Below are positions 32,771-45,200 of a DNA stretch of 64,000 nucleotides, piece after piece. The position numbers and the translations under genes are program-made. The DNA comes from Volvox africanus (Eukaryota; Chlorophyta; Chlorophyceae; Chlamydomonadales; Volvocaceae), in assembly GCA_030268105.1 (NCBI GenBank), contig BSDZ01000026.1, positions 314,001-378,000 on the forward strand. Direction: 5' to 3'. Below the pieces are notes generated by a model. That model worked only from the letters and a program-made list of their open reading frames with translations. It searched no databases and was not told where the DNA came from. Every line of letters begins with the position of its first letter. Position 1 is the stretch's first letter.

Positions 32771-32916
32771 AAAAGTTCAGGGAGAGGATAATACAATACC
32801 GACTTTCCGACGAGGTCATCCCGTGATGCCCCTCGCCGCCGTTCTTTCGTGCAAGAATCTACTCTCCAATAGCGACGATGAGACAGCCGTTAGTCGAACC
32901 GTCTCACTACCAAATT
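32771..32916 (-). mobile_element. Element B leader, part adjoining its 5' LTR
   Basis: Resumes element B after element C. The primer site on the minus strand is TGGTAGTGAGACGG (32913-32900), three bases from the LTR, and differs from the TGGTATCGAGAC of Families I and II. Confidence 0.8.
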
Positions 32917-33730
32917 TGTTGTATCCTTCCTTCTTCAATCATGCACTGAACCTGCACGTCTGGATGTTAGCTGAGTGCATACCAAGCTTACGAACAGCAA
33001 GACAATCCAATGCGAGTAATAGACAGCGGAAGACTCAACAATAAGGAAAGATCCAACTTACAATGTTCTTCAGTTGCAAATGAGAAGTCTGCCATCAGAC
33101 CCCGCGGGCAATGTTCATCACTCGGCTGCAGATGAGATGCTAGAATAGCTCAGGCCAAATATAAATGAATATAACGTATGTATGCGAATTAGATAGAGTT
33201 AAGTACACGGGTACTTAGTCCAAAGTAGCGTTGAGCCGACTTCGGTCTCTAGGCAGCCGTCCTCGCACATATCACGTCACGATCCCGATGCACAGTACGG
33301 GTCTCACTGGATTCCGATCTCAAGTGTGAGTACCTTCGTAGCACTGTTCTAAGTATCGTGTCATCTGTGATATTAATGGATGCAACGCATGCAATATGCG
33401 AAGGTCCGAATATCGATATTCGGTTGCCGACCCAACCATCGCGATCATCGCCTTCTCGCATACACGTATGGTTTAGGACGTAAATGAGGTAATAATATTT
33501 AAAGTATTATTACGTGATATAAAATGCCAATGGATAGATCGCGTATTAATTATCAGCCTCAAGTCAAACATGTTGACCGACAGCGCGATGTCATAGATGA
33601 TAATGCGACATGCCTGATTAGCTAGATATACTCGAATATATCATGCCAATATGCTTATATCATGCTTCGTAATGCTCAAATGGATTGCGGTCTACTTCGG
33701 TGTAAACGGCGATCGAATCCCCGTACAACA
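32917..33730 (-). repeat. Element B 5' LTR
   Basis: 814 bp, with an extra segment of about 52 bp relative to the 3' LTR. The rest is similar (roughly 95% by eye). A second LTR end of the same family follows immediately. Confidence 0.9.
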
Positions 33731-34270
33731 ACCGACAGAATGATGTCGTAGATGATAATGCGACATGCCTGATTTGCTAGATGTACTCGAGTATATCATG
33801 CTAATATGATTATATCGTGCTTCATAATGCTCAAATGTGTTGCGGTCTATTTCGGTGTGAACGGTGGTCAAACCAGCGTACAACAACTACCCCCCCTACC
33901 GCATGCAGCATCCTTGCTGCATTGAACAGCATCGACTGCAAAGATCATTGGGTCTGCATGGCACGTAGACGAGCTTCCTCCAATAGGGGCTTCATTTCTG
34001 GCGAGAAATTAAGCATCGGCTCCCATGAGTTGTGCTCACTAGAATAGCCAGTCCACTTGACCAGATACTCGTGCACCTTCTGCTTTCGTCGTTGTCGACC
34101 TATATGGCTAACCCGATAATCCAGTATCCGCTCCACATCATACACCTTTTGCTTGCCTGCGGTCCAGGTCTCGGGACCGGGGTCCATTACTGCAGGGGCA
34201 TCGGTGTCGTTTGTAACGGGCTCCGTGCCGCGATAAGGACGGATGAGGGAGATATGAAATGTGGGATGGA
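33731..34270 (-). mobile_element. Fragment of another Family III element
   Basis: LTR end 33731-33885 (closing GCGTACAACA), a stem-loop at 33903-33922 with its polypurine tract, and the last roughly 105 codons of pol, including the chromodomain ([13 protein letters not shown]) with its terminus at 33945. Homology stops near 34270. It touches element B's LTR with no gap, at a shared ACCGACAG. Confidence 0.8.
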
Positions 34271-37200
34271 TATCCTCATCACAGGATCCGCCTCTCGAGG
34301 CCTTTCCCTAAGGATCTGAGCATGCAACCAGGAAATCGCCAGTTTGAATCTGGATCGGGGCAACATGTCGTAGGGGGAATGCATCTTAGATAGCCCGATT
34401 CTACGGAGATGGGTCCGAGTCCGCCCCCGGTGTTTGAGAGGGTTAAATGCAAAACCGTGAAGTGCGCATCTGAGGCCCGTAACTGGGCTGATGGTGCGGG
34501 GTGGTTTGACACCCACCTAAATGTCAGTAGATCCGAAGGGGCTGGCACATGGATAGGGGCCGTAGAGAGCAAAGAAACTCTGCGTAATCAAAAAACAGGT
34601 GATCTCTACATAGGGGCATGTCATGGTATTGCTGTTTAAATGAGCGAGTGAGCGTACTAGAGATGACACGAATGTTCTGCTTGTCCTTACATGAAATGCA
34701 TTTCCAGGGCATATTCTCAAAGGGAACTGTCATGCAAGAAATGTTACATAACTTTGGGATGTACCATGGCTATGGAATGCGGACGTCGAGTATGGTGACT
34801 TCTCCACGGCTATGGGTAGAGGAAACAGCTGTCCCTCTCCCCCTGAGTTATGGCGCCTGCACTGGGTCACACCCCTGGTGCAACTCAACTCCTCATCCGG
34901 ACAATCCTTCCCCCTGGCCACCTATACGAACTTCACCCTGCCAGCTACTTATCTGGGCCCTGAGGGGGTCATGATCAGGATACAACCTGATTGGCTGGGC
35001 AGAGATTTCACAAAGTAAGACATATATATGTTGCAGGATATGATGTACGTCGGATGTGCCTCGAGTGCCTTCCTGCGAATAATGAGTCATGGCAACATGA
35101 ACCGCAGCTTCAGAGCACTAGCTTGAAGTTTGGCATGCATCTTGCAAAACATGCATCTTGATAAGAACCTGACGCATGCATGTCCATATGTATATGCACG
35201 GAAGAGCAGAAACAATATTTCTGCATTGCCCTCGTCCTCCCTTCCCACTTGATTCCTGTAGTTCGCAAATAGATCTGGCAAGATAATCGATTTATGTACT
35301 TTGTCGGCTGTTGCTTTGGTTTATTTACGTCTCTTTGTTATCCAGACGTTTCTTTAAGCAATCCTTACATCAGGATCTCTTCACTCCTTCAATTTCGGAA
35401 AACACCTTTTATTATGAAGAGCGAAGAGATGTAAAAGCCAGCGCCAAGAAAGCGACCTTTATCCGATACTTCCCACCAGCATGACACATGCAGATTTCCT
35501 TGTTGCACTCAGGAATCTGTACCTTGCACTACGAGTCAGAGCGGCCGGGGACAGAGACCTGCTTGAAGAATTTAACGGGAAGGTGGGCTGCACTACTTGT
35601 TTCCTCTTGTGCGTAGGACCTTCAACTGGGTAACACAGTATATGGTGCTATATAAGTTTCAGGGTGACAAATGTTATCTAAAGCTCTTTGTTAATGGTGC
35701 GCCTATATACCAGGTTTATAAAGGACGAACTTGATTCCAAGTGTTCGGACTATTGAACCTGTGTTCCAGTGGTGCGAAATTGCTAGGATCTGTATAAATG
35801 ACCCAGGATCAAAGCCCCCGACTTGCGTATACAGGTTAATGTAAACGTGACAGGAATCGCGCATGAATCCCGTCTGCCCTATGGTGGATACTCGGACTGG
35901 CGCGGTGTCAGGGTCACAACCCGCCGCCCTAAATGAAGAAAAATGGGCGGTACTTTCGGGGAAACAAAATAACCCCATCGGTGCATGGCGCAAGTTGCCT
36001 TACGGGGTGCCAAGGACGCTTGAGGACTTTCACTGCAGAGCGGCTAAGAACTGGGGAACTTGCACCCTGGCATCATGCACTATTGCACCCTGTGTTACGA
36101 GGCCGGTTCCAATCCACGATAATTATTGTTATCTTGCTTTAGCTTCGCTGCTGGCAACCACATACACAGACAGAGGCTGTTTTGCTAGGCAGATAGGTCT
36201 TTCCTTGCCTTCATCAGCGAAGTCTGCACCAAACATCACCAAGCGAACAGTTTATCCTAACCTTCAGACTTGCTCATGAGGACTTGGCATGAGATAGGTG
36301 TTGTGAGGTCTGAACTTGATTGCCTGCATTATGACTTATCCAGCTATCCACTGGCCCAAATAAACCTGTTGTTCGCAGCTTAGCGTCCATGAGCTCAACA
36401 GCGCCATCGACAACAGCGTTATTGCTGAAGGGGATCCGAAGGTTACTTTCATCATGGCACTACCTTCCAACGGACCATTCAATACTTCGTACTTATTAAA
36501 GTATAAACTACACTTGCTCGTTGGAGGTGAGATAGTGTGAGGTTATAAAACATACATACTGTGTAGTAGTTGAGAGCCGCAAAGGCCTCTCGAGATGCTG
36601 ACAGGGTGCGGCTTGACATTGTGCTGGTGTGTGGGCCGTGCATGTACGACTACTACGTACTGTATGTGGTATATACATGGTTCGATTTCAATATTAAAGC
36701 AACTTAGCGATACATGTCCGATTCAGCTACAACCCACATCTATAATTGTTACTGATGAAATAGTCTTTTGATTATGCAAATTTTTGATGCAGCAGTTACA
36801 GTTATGTAATGGTGTCGATTTATCGTCTTCTCCAACGATACATTCAAAAAGTTTCCTTTCTTTCCATGCGCAACAAGCTCAAGATATATGGAACTGCCCC
36901 ATACAGCACACATACTCGTTAATCTGTGTGTGTGTGTGAGTGCCCCACCGAGCATCTGTCTCATCTCGATATGTATTGCAGCAGACGTTATATATTTGGT
37001 GATATTCCTCTATGAAATTCATATATATATGCAGCGATCATATGAAAAGCCATCTATGTACGAAAAAACATGTATCCCACCATAGACCTAACATGCTGAC
37101 TGTATGTGCAGCCCCACATCACATTGCCCTTCCTAAAGTAGTATTTTCTACCCAACAACCCTGGGGCTACGTAGGTAGCATCATCTAGTTATGGATGGGG

Positions 37201-37353
37201 GTGAAATAGGAGTTCAGCTGACAGAAAATAGACTGTATGCTCTTTGTCGATCATCATCTCCTTTACATATGAATTACTGACCACCGTATTGCTGAAATAG
37301 CTTAAAACACAATGTACATGTACATTCATGAGTATCTGTAAGGATTGCGGCAG
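34271..37353. other. Host DNA without recognised genes
   Basis: About 3.1 kb between the TE nest and copy B of the duplication. Open frames here are short, and none shows domains or credible splice context to me. A B-box-like GTTTGAATC near 34353 is the only RNA polymerase III-like hint and is not enough to call a tRNA or SINE. Confidence 0.5.
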
Positions 37354-38094
37354 CCATCAATTTTCAATTGTGCCGTCTGTCTATAGACGATTTCCAAGAC
37401 ATGTTGATAGCGAGCCAAATTCAATGCCACGTTTTAGCGTCCATGCTCACCATAGCTAGTCGATATCATAGATGTCAGTTATAGTTGCTGTCAATATTCA
37501 TATATCCATCTATTGGTTCATTCATACAATAGATTATCATGCTCTCTCTCTCTAAAACCCTATGTATATGTGTGTGGGTGTATTTATTATATTATATTGT
37601 ATGCCCACCTTCTGAAAACCTATTCTGAGATCAGAATAGATATGAGCATCTTCATACTTATTTTTTAATATTTGCATTGAAAATACAAAAAATAATTCAA
37701 AGCTTTGGGTAGAACCAGAAAGATAGAGCAAGCCTTGCTGAGACCGTTAGTTGTAACATAAACCATTTAAACACAGTGATATAGTAGTATCAGAAGAAAA
37801 TACTGCTAAATAAGCCCAGTAGGAGCATGCTTAGAGATTCCTGTACTTTATTTGTAGCTCCTATCTAGATACAGGTAAGAGTATTTTCTTCCAGCATGAC
37901 GTGGATAGTTTGAATGCATGGATACCAAATGCTAAGATGAAATTTGCTTGGTATGTATCCCCTGAGACTGTTATTGCTCGGGTGGGCCATTTAATTTCAA
38001 GTTATGCATAGCAATAGCAAAATGACAATCGATGCACAATATTTCCTGAGCAAAACGTGTGGGGATGGGACAGCTGCATACCCAGCGCTGCGAA
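37354..38094. repeat. Host segmental duplication, 5' flank, copy B
   Basis: Apparently identical to 1-741. Here it is followed not by the proline tract but by about 1.7 kb of other sequence, including a solo LTR, before the tract begins at 39811. Confidence 0.9.
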
Positions 38095-38120
38095 AACATA
38101 TCACGTCTTCGTCTAATACC

Positions 38121-38944
38121 TGTTGTACCTCTCGTTCGCGTTTGCTCATAAGTATCTGCACGTCTGGAGACTATCGACACCAATGCGTGAGCACTTGCAA
38201 GTACAGCAAGGCAAGCGAGAGCAAACAGAGACAGCGGAAGACTTCAAGACGAAGAGAGATATAACTTACAGTCTTACAGATCGGAACGATGCAATGGACG
38301 AAATCACCGTCAGCGCCGGAAGCAAGCAATCATCACGCGGCGGTGATTAGCGAAGTTCAGGCTTAGCTTGGGCTAAGTAGGATAGCGTATAGCAATAGTA
38401 ATATAGAACACACAAGTGTTTGCCGGTATCGAATGTCTTATTCTGCTTAGCCGTCCTCGCATCTGTTATACTCGCAGCATCGCAGTGCCGTACGATTCAC
38501 ATTAGGAGGCCGATCCTAGATGTGACAACCCTACTGCGTCTAGGCGATGTCTACGCATAACAACGTATAAGCCTTTCCGGCATTCGCATGATGCAAGGGT
38601 CCGGATAACGATATCCGGTTGCAGGGCATGTATCGCGACGAGTGCGGCGCTCTCAACGTGTGCTTTAATGAAGTAATATTATATCAGATAACATTACTTA
38701 TTGTTTCGTAGCACGAGCATAATGTGCACTTCAATGCTTCGGGCTTTCATGCATGCTAGGCGGATTTGCCATGATGCGATGTCGCGATGGATAATGACAA
38801 CACGCCAAATGCATATATAAATGTACACGAATACATTTATATTATGCAGATTCATTCATATGCAATGCGTTCATCACAAAAGCACTTTGCCTTGTAGAAT
38901 CGCGTCGACCTACGCGTCGGCGGTAAATGAACCGTAGCACAACA
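38121..38944 (-). mobile_element. Solo Family II LTR
   Basis: 824 bp in minus orientation with complete ends. Flanking duplication ATACC at 38116-38120 and 38945-38949. Confidence 0.93.
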
Positions 38945-39810
38945 ATACCGATGTCAAATCCAGGTTCCCAGAGTCACTGGAGTGGTCAGCAAGGACGATA
39001 GTTGAATGTTTGGGGTCGGTGAGGATTAGAAGTTGTTGGGCAATTCCCAGTGCCTGTCGCAGGTTGTAATTAGGATGCATAGGGTGAGCTGTCATCATCA
39101 GGTATATGGTAGTCTTCTGATGACAGAAACAATAATACACTTATCCATGCACGTATTCATTTTCTTATATACCTTGTGTGCAATATTGGCCAGCGGTATT
39201 TCTATGTGTCCTTTATTTCCGTACGTATGCATTATAATATGTATTGTTGCATGCAGCATTCGACAGCAAGACCTCGACCATCATGGTGACCATCTGCCGG
39301 TTTGTTGATGGACCTCATGAATGCACTGCTGATGGCACACCGTAAGTACGTATGAAGCTGGCAAAAGCCATTACATTATTGCATATAAGGATTGCAGTGG
39401 CAGATAGAGGCCCGTATGCAAGTTCCAGCAGACCCACAGGCAGGCAAACAGATTCCTCAAGGCATAATAAAAAAAATTGAATTGAGCCGTTGCAGATTGT
39501 CAATTATAAACATACATCATGTTTCATTATCATTTTTCACGGTACCAAAGAATGACATTAATGGAATCGCACGCAGTTGCTTGCTTTGGAGCCAGTCTGT
39601 ACCGGCTGCTGCTGCAAAGCTGAGCCTTTGCAACTACTCCTACTTCCGGGTGAAAGCCCTGAAATGGAGAATCCATATACCAACCCTAGAACTCTAGAAT
39701 CCGAGAATCCATTGGAATACAAAAAAACTAGAGTTATTGGAAGTAATCCCTATCTAGAAGATGTGATAGCTCTGGTGCCCGCTATGCACCTAAACCACTT
39801 GATGAGTTCC
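38945..39810 (+). other. Host sequence upstream of proline tract B
   Basis: About 0.87 kb present only in copy B. It ends GAGTTCCAG|CC, a good splice acceptor at the start of the proline tract. The proline frame is also open back to about 39748 and there reads YAPKPLDEFQPPLSP, so the tract may begin inside a longer exon. Copy A lacks this region, probably by deletion. Confidence 0.45.
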
Positions 39811-40128
39811 AGCCACCGCTGTCGCCTTTACCTCGCAGTCCATCACAACAGAGTCCACCATCTCGCGCACCTCCTAGCCCATCACCCTCACCATCACCTA
39901 CCCCACCATCTCCAACGCTACCCAGCCCACCAACAACAACACTGCCCAAGCCGCCGCCTTCACCACCGCCACCATTGCGATCACTGTCGCCACTACCGCC
40001 GTCAGCATCACCACCACTGCCACTGCCCCCATCACCGCTTCTGCTACCATCGCCACGGCCAAGGTCACCGCCACCAACACCACCACAGTCATCTCTACCG
40101 TCACAACCGCCGTCACCACCACCTCCAT
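39811..40128 (+). pseudogene. Proline-rich host gene copy B, part 1
   Basis: Matches 857-1171 of copy A with about three differences. Same Ser-Pro-rich frame (PPLSPLPRSPSQQSPPSRAP). Cut at 40128 by a solo LTR after TCCAT. The continuation is at 40995 and then 48789. It is the better preserved of the two paralogues at its 5' side, since it keeps one 17-bp unit and a plausible upstream exon. Confidence 0.55.
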
Positions 40129-40994
40129 TGTTGTGCTACGGTTCGTTTCCCGCCAATGTGTAGGTCGATGCGACGCTACGAGGCGAAGTGCTATCTTGAT
40201 GAACGCATGAACGATCACTGCATATGAATGAACTTGCATGATATAAATGTATTCGTATATATTTATATATGCATTTGGCATGACACCATTATCCATCGCG
40301 ACATCGCATCATGGCAAATCCGCCTAGCATGCATAAGATCCCGAATCATTGAAGTGCGCATTATGCTGGTGATACAAAACGATAAGTAATATTATCTGAT
40401 ATAATATTACTTCATTACAGCACACGTTGAGAGCGCTGCACTCGTCGCGATACATGCCTTGCAACCAAATATCGTTATTCGGACCCTTGCATCATGTGAA
40501 TGCCGGAAAGGCTTATCGGTTGTTATGCTTGGACATCACTTATACGCAGTAGGGTTGTCACACTTAGGATCGGCCTCCTAGTGTGAATCGTACGGGATTG
40601 CGATGCTTTGCGAGTATAACAGATGCAAGGACGGCTAAGTAAGAGAAGACATTCGATACCGGAGAACACTCGTGTGTTCTACATTATTATTGCTAATCGC
40701 TATTCTACTTAGCCCAAGCTAAGCCTGAACTTCGCTTATCACCACCGCGTGATGATTGCTTGCGTCCGGCGCTGACGGCAATTTCATCCATTGCATCGCT
40801 TCGATCTGTAAGACTGTAAGTTATATCTCTTCTTGTCTTGAAGTCTTCCGCTGTCTCTGTTTGCTCGCGCTTGCCTTGCTGTACTTGCAATTGCTCGCGC
40901 TTGCCTTGCTGTACTTGCAAGTGCTCGTGCATCGGTGTCGAAAGCCTTCAGACGCGCAGATACTTATGAGCAAACACCAAGGAGAGGTACAACA
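40129..40994 (+). mobile_element. Solo Family II LTR in proline tract B
   Basis: 866 bp, flanked by TCCAT (40124-40128 and 40995-40999). It is longer than its relatives partly because of a tandem duplication of about 30 bp (TTGCTCGCGCTTGCCTTGCT...) near 40861-40920. Confidence 0.93.
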
Positions 40995-41335
40995 TCCATC
41001 ACCACCGCTGCCACTGCCCCCATCACCGCCGTCACCACCACCGCCACCACCGCCGTCACCACCACCACAGTCACCGCCGCTGCCACTGCCCCCATCACCG
41101 CCGTCACCACCACCGCCACAGCCAAGGTCACCTCCAAGGTCACCTCCACCGCCACCACCGCCGTCACCACCACCACTACCACCGCCAAGGTCACCGCCGC
41201 CACCACCACCACAGTCACCACCACCACCATCACCGCCGCTGCCACTGCCCCCATCACCGCCGTCATCACCACCACCACCACCACCGTCACCACCACCGCC
41301 ATCACCGCCGCTCCCACTGCCCCCATCACCACCGT
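40995..41335 (+). pseudogene. Proline-rich host gene copy B, part 2
   Basis: Continues the proline tract (SPPLPLPPSPPSPPPP type) between two insertions. It ends at ACCGT, the target of element G. Confidence 0.55.
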
Positions 41336-42150
41336 TGTTGTACCTCTCGTTCGCGTTTGCTCATAAGTATCTGCACGTCTGGAGACTATCGACACCGATG
41401 CGCGAGCACTTGCAAGTACAGCAAGGCAAGCGAGAGCAAACAGAGACAGCGGAAGACTTCAAGACGAAGAGAGATATAACTTACGGTCTTACAGATCGGA
41501 ATGATGCAATGGACGAAATCGCCGTCAGCGCCGGAAGCAAGCAATCATCACGCGGCGGTGATTAGCGAAGTTCAGGCTTAGCTCGGGCTAAGTAGAATAT
41601 CGTATAGTAATAGTAATGTAGAACACACAAGTGTTCTCCGGTATCGAATGTCTTGTCTAGCTTAGCCGTCCTCGCATCTGTTATACTCGCAGCATCGCAG
41701 TGCCGTACAATTCACATTAGGAGGCCGATCCTAGATGTGACAACCCTACTGCGTATGGGCGATGTCTACTCGTAACAACGTATAAGCCTTTCCGGCATTC
41801 GCATGATGCAAGGGTCCGGATAACGATATCCGGTTGCAGGGCATGTATCGCGGCGCTCTCAACGTGTGCTTAAATGAAGTAATATTATATCAGATAATAT
41901 TACTTATCGTTTCGTAGCACGAGCATAATGCGCACTTCAATGATTCAGTCATTCATGCATGCTAGGCAGATTTGCCATGATGCGATGTCGCGATGGATAA
42001 TGACAACATGCCAGATGCATATATAAATGTATGCGAATACATTTATATCATGCAGATTCATTCATATGTAATGCGTTCATCACAAAAGCACTTCGCCTCG
42101 TAGGATCGTGTCGACCTACGCGTCGGCGGGAAATGAACCGTAGCACAACA
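41336..42150 (-). repeat. Element G 3' LTR
   Basis: 815 bp. A perfect stem-loop (42168-42187) and polypurine tract (42151-42165) lie on its internal side. Confidence 0.95.
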
Positions 42151-42209
42151 ATTATCCCCCCTCCCGTATGCAGCGTCCTCGCTGCATCATACAGCATCGA
42201 CTGCAGGGG

Positions 42210-45200
42210 TCATTGGGCTTGCGTGGCACGTTTGCGGGCTTCTTCGAGCAGGGGTTTCATGTCCTGTGAGAAGTTGCGTGCCGGTTCCCATGAGTTGTGC
42301 TCGTCGGTATACCCTGTCCACTTAACCAAGTACTCGTGTACTGTTCGCTTACGTCGGTGTCGGCCCACACGACGCGCGCGATAATCTAACACCCGCTCCA
42401 CATCGTAAAACTTCTGTTTACCAGCGATCCAGGTCTCGGGAACTGGTTCGATCGCTGCGGGGGCGTTAGCAGGCTCAGGGACGGGTTCCGTACTACGATA
42501 CGGACGAACAAGCGATACGTGAAACGTGGGGTGAATGGTCATATCAGCGGGCAATGCAAGCTCCACAGCCACATTCCCAACCATGCGCACGACAGGATAC
42601 GGACCAATCCAGCGGGGTAAGAGTTTTCGGGATCCGTCGGCCAAGGAACGCAAGTTCTTGGTGCTTAGCAACACGAGTTGCCCTTCCGAAAACGTCACAT
42701 CCTGCTTGGATTTGTTGTAATATTCCGTCGTTCGTTGCTGTGCCGCGTCCAAACACGACTTAGCGTCTGTGATTCGGGACATAAAAGACTTGGCAAAAAG
42801 TTTAGCAGCAGGCACGTTCACTTCCAACTCACGCCACACGGGTAGCGCGGGATGAAATCCGTAGTTAAGAAAGAACGGACTTTTGCCTGTAGAGCGGTTA
42901 ACAGCATTGTTAAGCGCGAATTCTGCCGCAGTCAAATACGTATCCCAAACGAGTGGTGTGCGACCAGCATAATTGCGCAACATATCACCCAACGTGCGGT
43001 TTGTGCGTTCGGTTTGACCATCAGTCTGCGGGTGATACGCCGTGCTCAGGTTGACGCGCATGCCAACTAGTTTGCAGAGCGCTTCCCAAAACTTAGACGT
43101 GAACTGTCCACCGCGGTCCGAGATCACATTTTTGGGAATCCCGTGTAACCGAACCACATTATCGAAAAACAGACGTGCGGTTTGCTCAGCCGTGCAGGAT
43201 GATGTGCATGGTGCTAGGTGAACCATCTTAGTCAGACGATCGACCATTACGAACACCGCATCGTATCCCCCCTCAGTTTTGGGCAGCACGACTACGAAGT
43301 CCATGGAAACACTTTCCCAAGGCGCATCCGGGACAGGCAACGGTTGCAACAACCCATGGCCCTTACCGGACAAAGCCTTATTGCGCTGGCACAGACTGCA
43401 TGTCTGGACGAAGTTCGCCGCATCCTTAGCCAAACGAGGACACCAAAAGGAACGTTGCACCAAGTCGATCAATCGCTTGCTACCAGGGTGTCCTGCTAAC
43501 GGGTCCTCGTGGAACCGCGCAAGGATGTCGTAGCGTAGCGCGTCGTCGTTCGGAACGACGATTTGCGTAGCTGCACCCTCCGTCCGTAGCCAAAGGCCAT
43601 TCTGCTTGCGAAGGTTTTCTACATTAGCCGGGTCCGCGAACCAGGCGTCTGCGTTGTAGGCAACCTTCAACCGCTCCGCGAGGTCCGTCGCGATCGGTAC
43701 CTCCTCGCTACGCGGCCGCACGACGGGCGCTGCCAAAATTGCAGCGTGTAGCGACGGATGTCGACTGAGAGCATCGGCAATATTCAATTTACCAGAAATA
43801 TACTCCCAGGTGCAGTTGAACCTAGCTAGATATTCCATCCACCTAGCTTGACGGCAGTTCAACGTCGGAACGCTTTGCAAAAACGTTAGGGGCTTGTGGT
43901 CAGTCTTTAAAGTAAATGGGCGTCCCTCGAGGTAACAGCGCCATTCCTTTAAAGCATGCAGCACGGCCAGAAGCTCCTGTTCCCCGGTGGTGTAGCGAAT
44001 CTCCGCACCAGAAAACTTCCTACTCGTGAAGGCGATCGGTCGCCCTTCCTGTAACAATACAGCGCCGCTTCCAAATATTGAGGCATCAGACACTACCTCA
44101 ACACGAAATGGCAACGAGTAATCAGGGAATGCAAGGGTGACATCTTCGGCAACGATTCGTTTGAGCTCTTCGAATGCCCGCTGGCATTGCGACGTCCACG
44201 ACTCGAGCGAAACGAAAATGCCTTTGCGAGTTAAGTTAGTAAGCGGGGCCGCAATGATGGAATATTTTTCAATGAACTTTCGGAAATAATTGGTCAAGCC
44301 AAGGAACTTACGCAGCTCCGTGAGGTTCTGAGGCGCGGGCCAATCGTGAACCACGGCGACCTTCCGCGGGTCCATCTTCACACCGGTGGCCGACACAATG
44401 TGGCCCAAATATTCCACCTGAGGCTGCGCCCAAAAGCATTTGGCGCGTTTAGCAAACAATTGCTCCCGCCTCATAACGTCGAGCACGAGCCGCAGATGCT
44501 CCAAGTGCTCCTCGCGCGTCTTGGAATATACCAAGATGTCATCCAGGTAGCAAACAACGAACCTGTCGATAAACGGCCTAAACATTCGGTCCATAACCGC
44601 CTGAAACGTCGCAGGGGCATTAGTCAAACCAAACGATAGGACCGTATACTCAAAGTGACCGAAGGGCGTCCGAAAAGCGGTTTTCGGGATATCAGAGGCA
44701 GCGATGCGAATCTGATTGTAGCCCTGTTGTAAGTCAATTGAGGAAAAATAAGCCGAGCCCTTCAGCTTATCCAACAGGTCGTCAACGCGTGGCAAAGGGT
44801 AGCGATTTTTCACCGTATTCGTATTTAGCCCCCGGTAATCAATGCACATGCGCAAGGTCCCATCCTTCTTACCGACAAACAAAATCGGTGCAGAATACGG
44901 GGATGTGCTGGGGCGTATCATACCCTTTGCGAGTAAATCCGTCACCTGGCGCTTCACCTCGTCCAGTTCCAATGGACTCAACCTGTACATTGGCCGGGCC
45001 GTAGGCTGCGCTCCAGGCATGAGAGGGATTGTGTGATCAACAGGACGCATAGGTGGTAGGCCAGGGATATCTTTAAAGACGTCCTCATACTGTGACAGTA
45101 GGGCCTCAACCTCACCATCCGCAGAAATCTGCGCAGTGGTGACACAACAGCTCACCCGCGGCCTTAAAAGCAGTCCGTGGGCACCCTTCCGTAACAAACG

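Larger units (their letters stand above)
13531..33730 (-). mobile_element. Element B: old Family III chromovirus, host of the nest
   Basis: A minus-strand element whose 3' LTR is 13531-14292 and 5' LTR 32917-33730. Its body is split at 19589/32771 by element C. Own sequence without C and its passengers is about 7.0 kb. pol carries an internal TGA and a frameshift, the protease region is decayed, and gag ends at a TGA before its zinc knuckle, so the copy is dead. No matching 5-bp duplication is seen (GGAAG left, ACCGA right), which suggests recombination with neighbouring elements after insertion. Confidence 0.85.

Noticed and set aside
34268..34420. A tRNA or tRNA-derived SINE near 34350 and another near 52250
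   Set aside because: Only a weak B-box-like word is present. No cloverleaf, A box at proper spacing or A-rich tail was found.
35703..36279. Overlapping open frames on both strands in the host gap
   Set aside because: Neither has a recognisable domain or conserved copy in the window. They could be parts of an old repeat.
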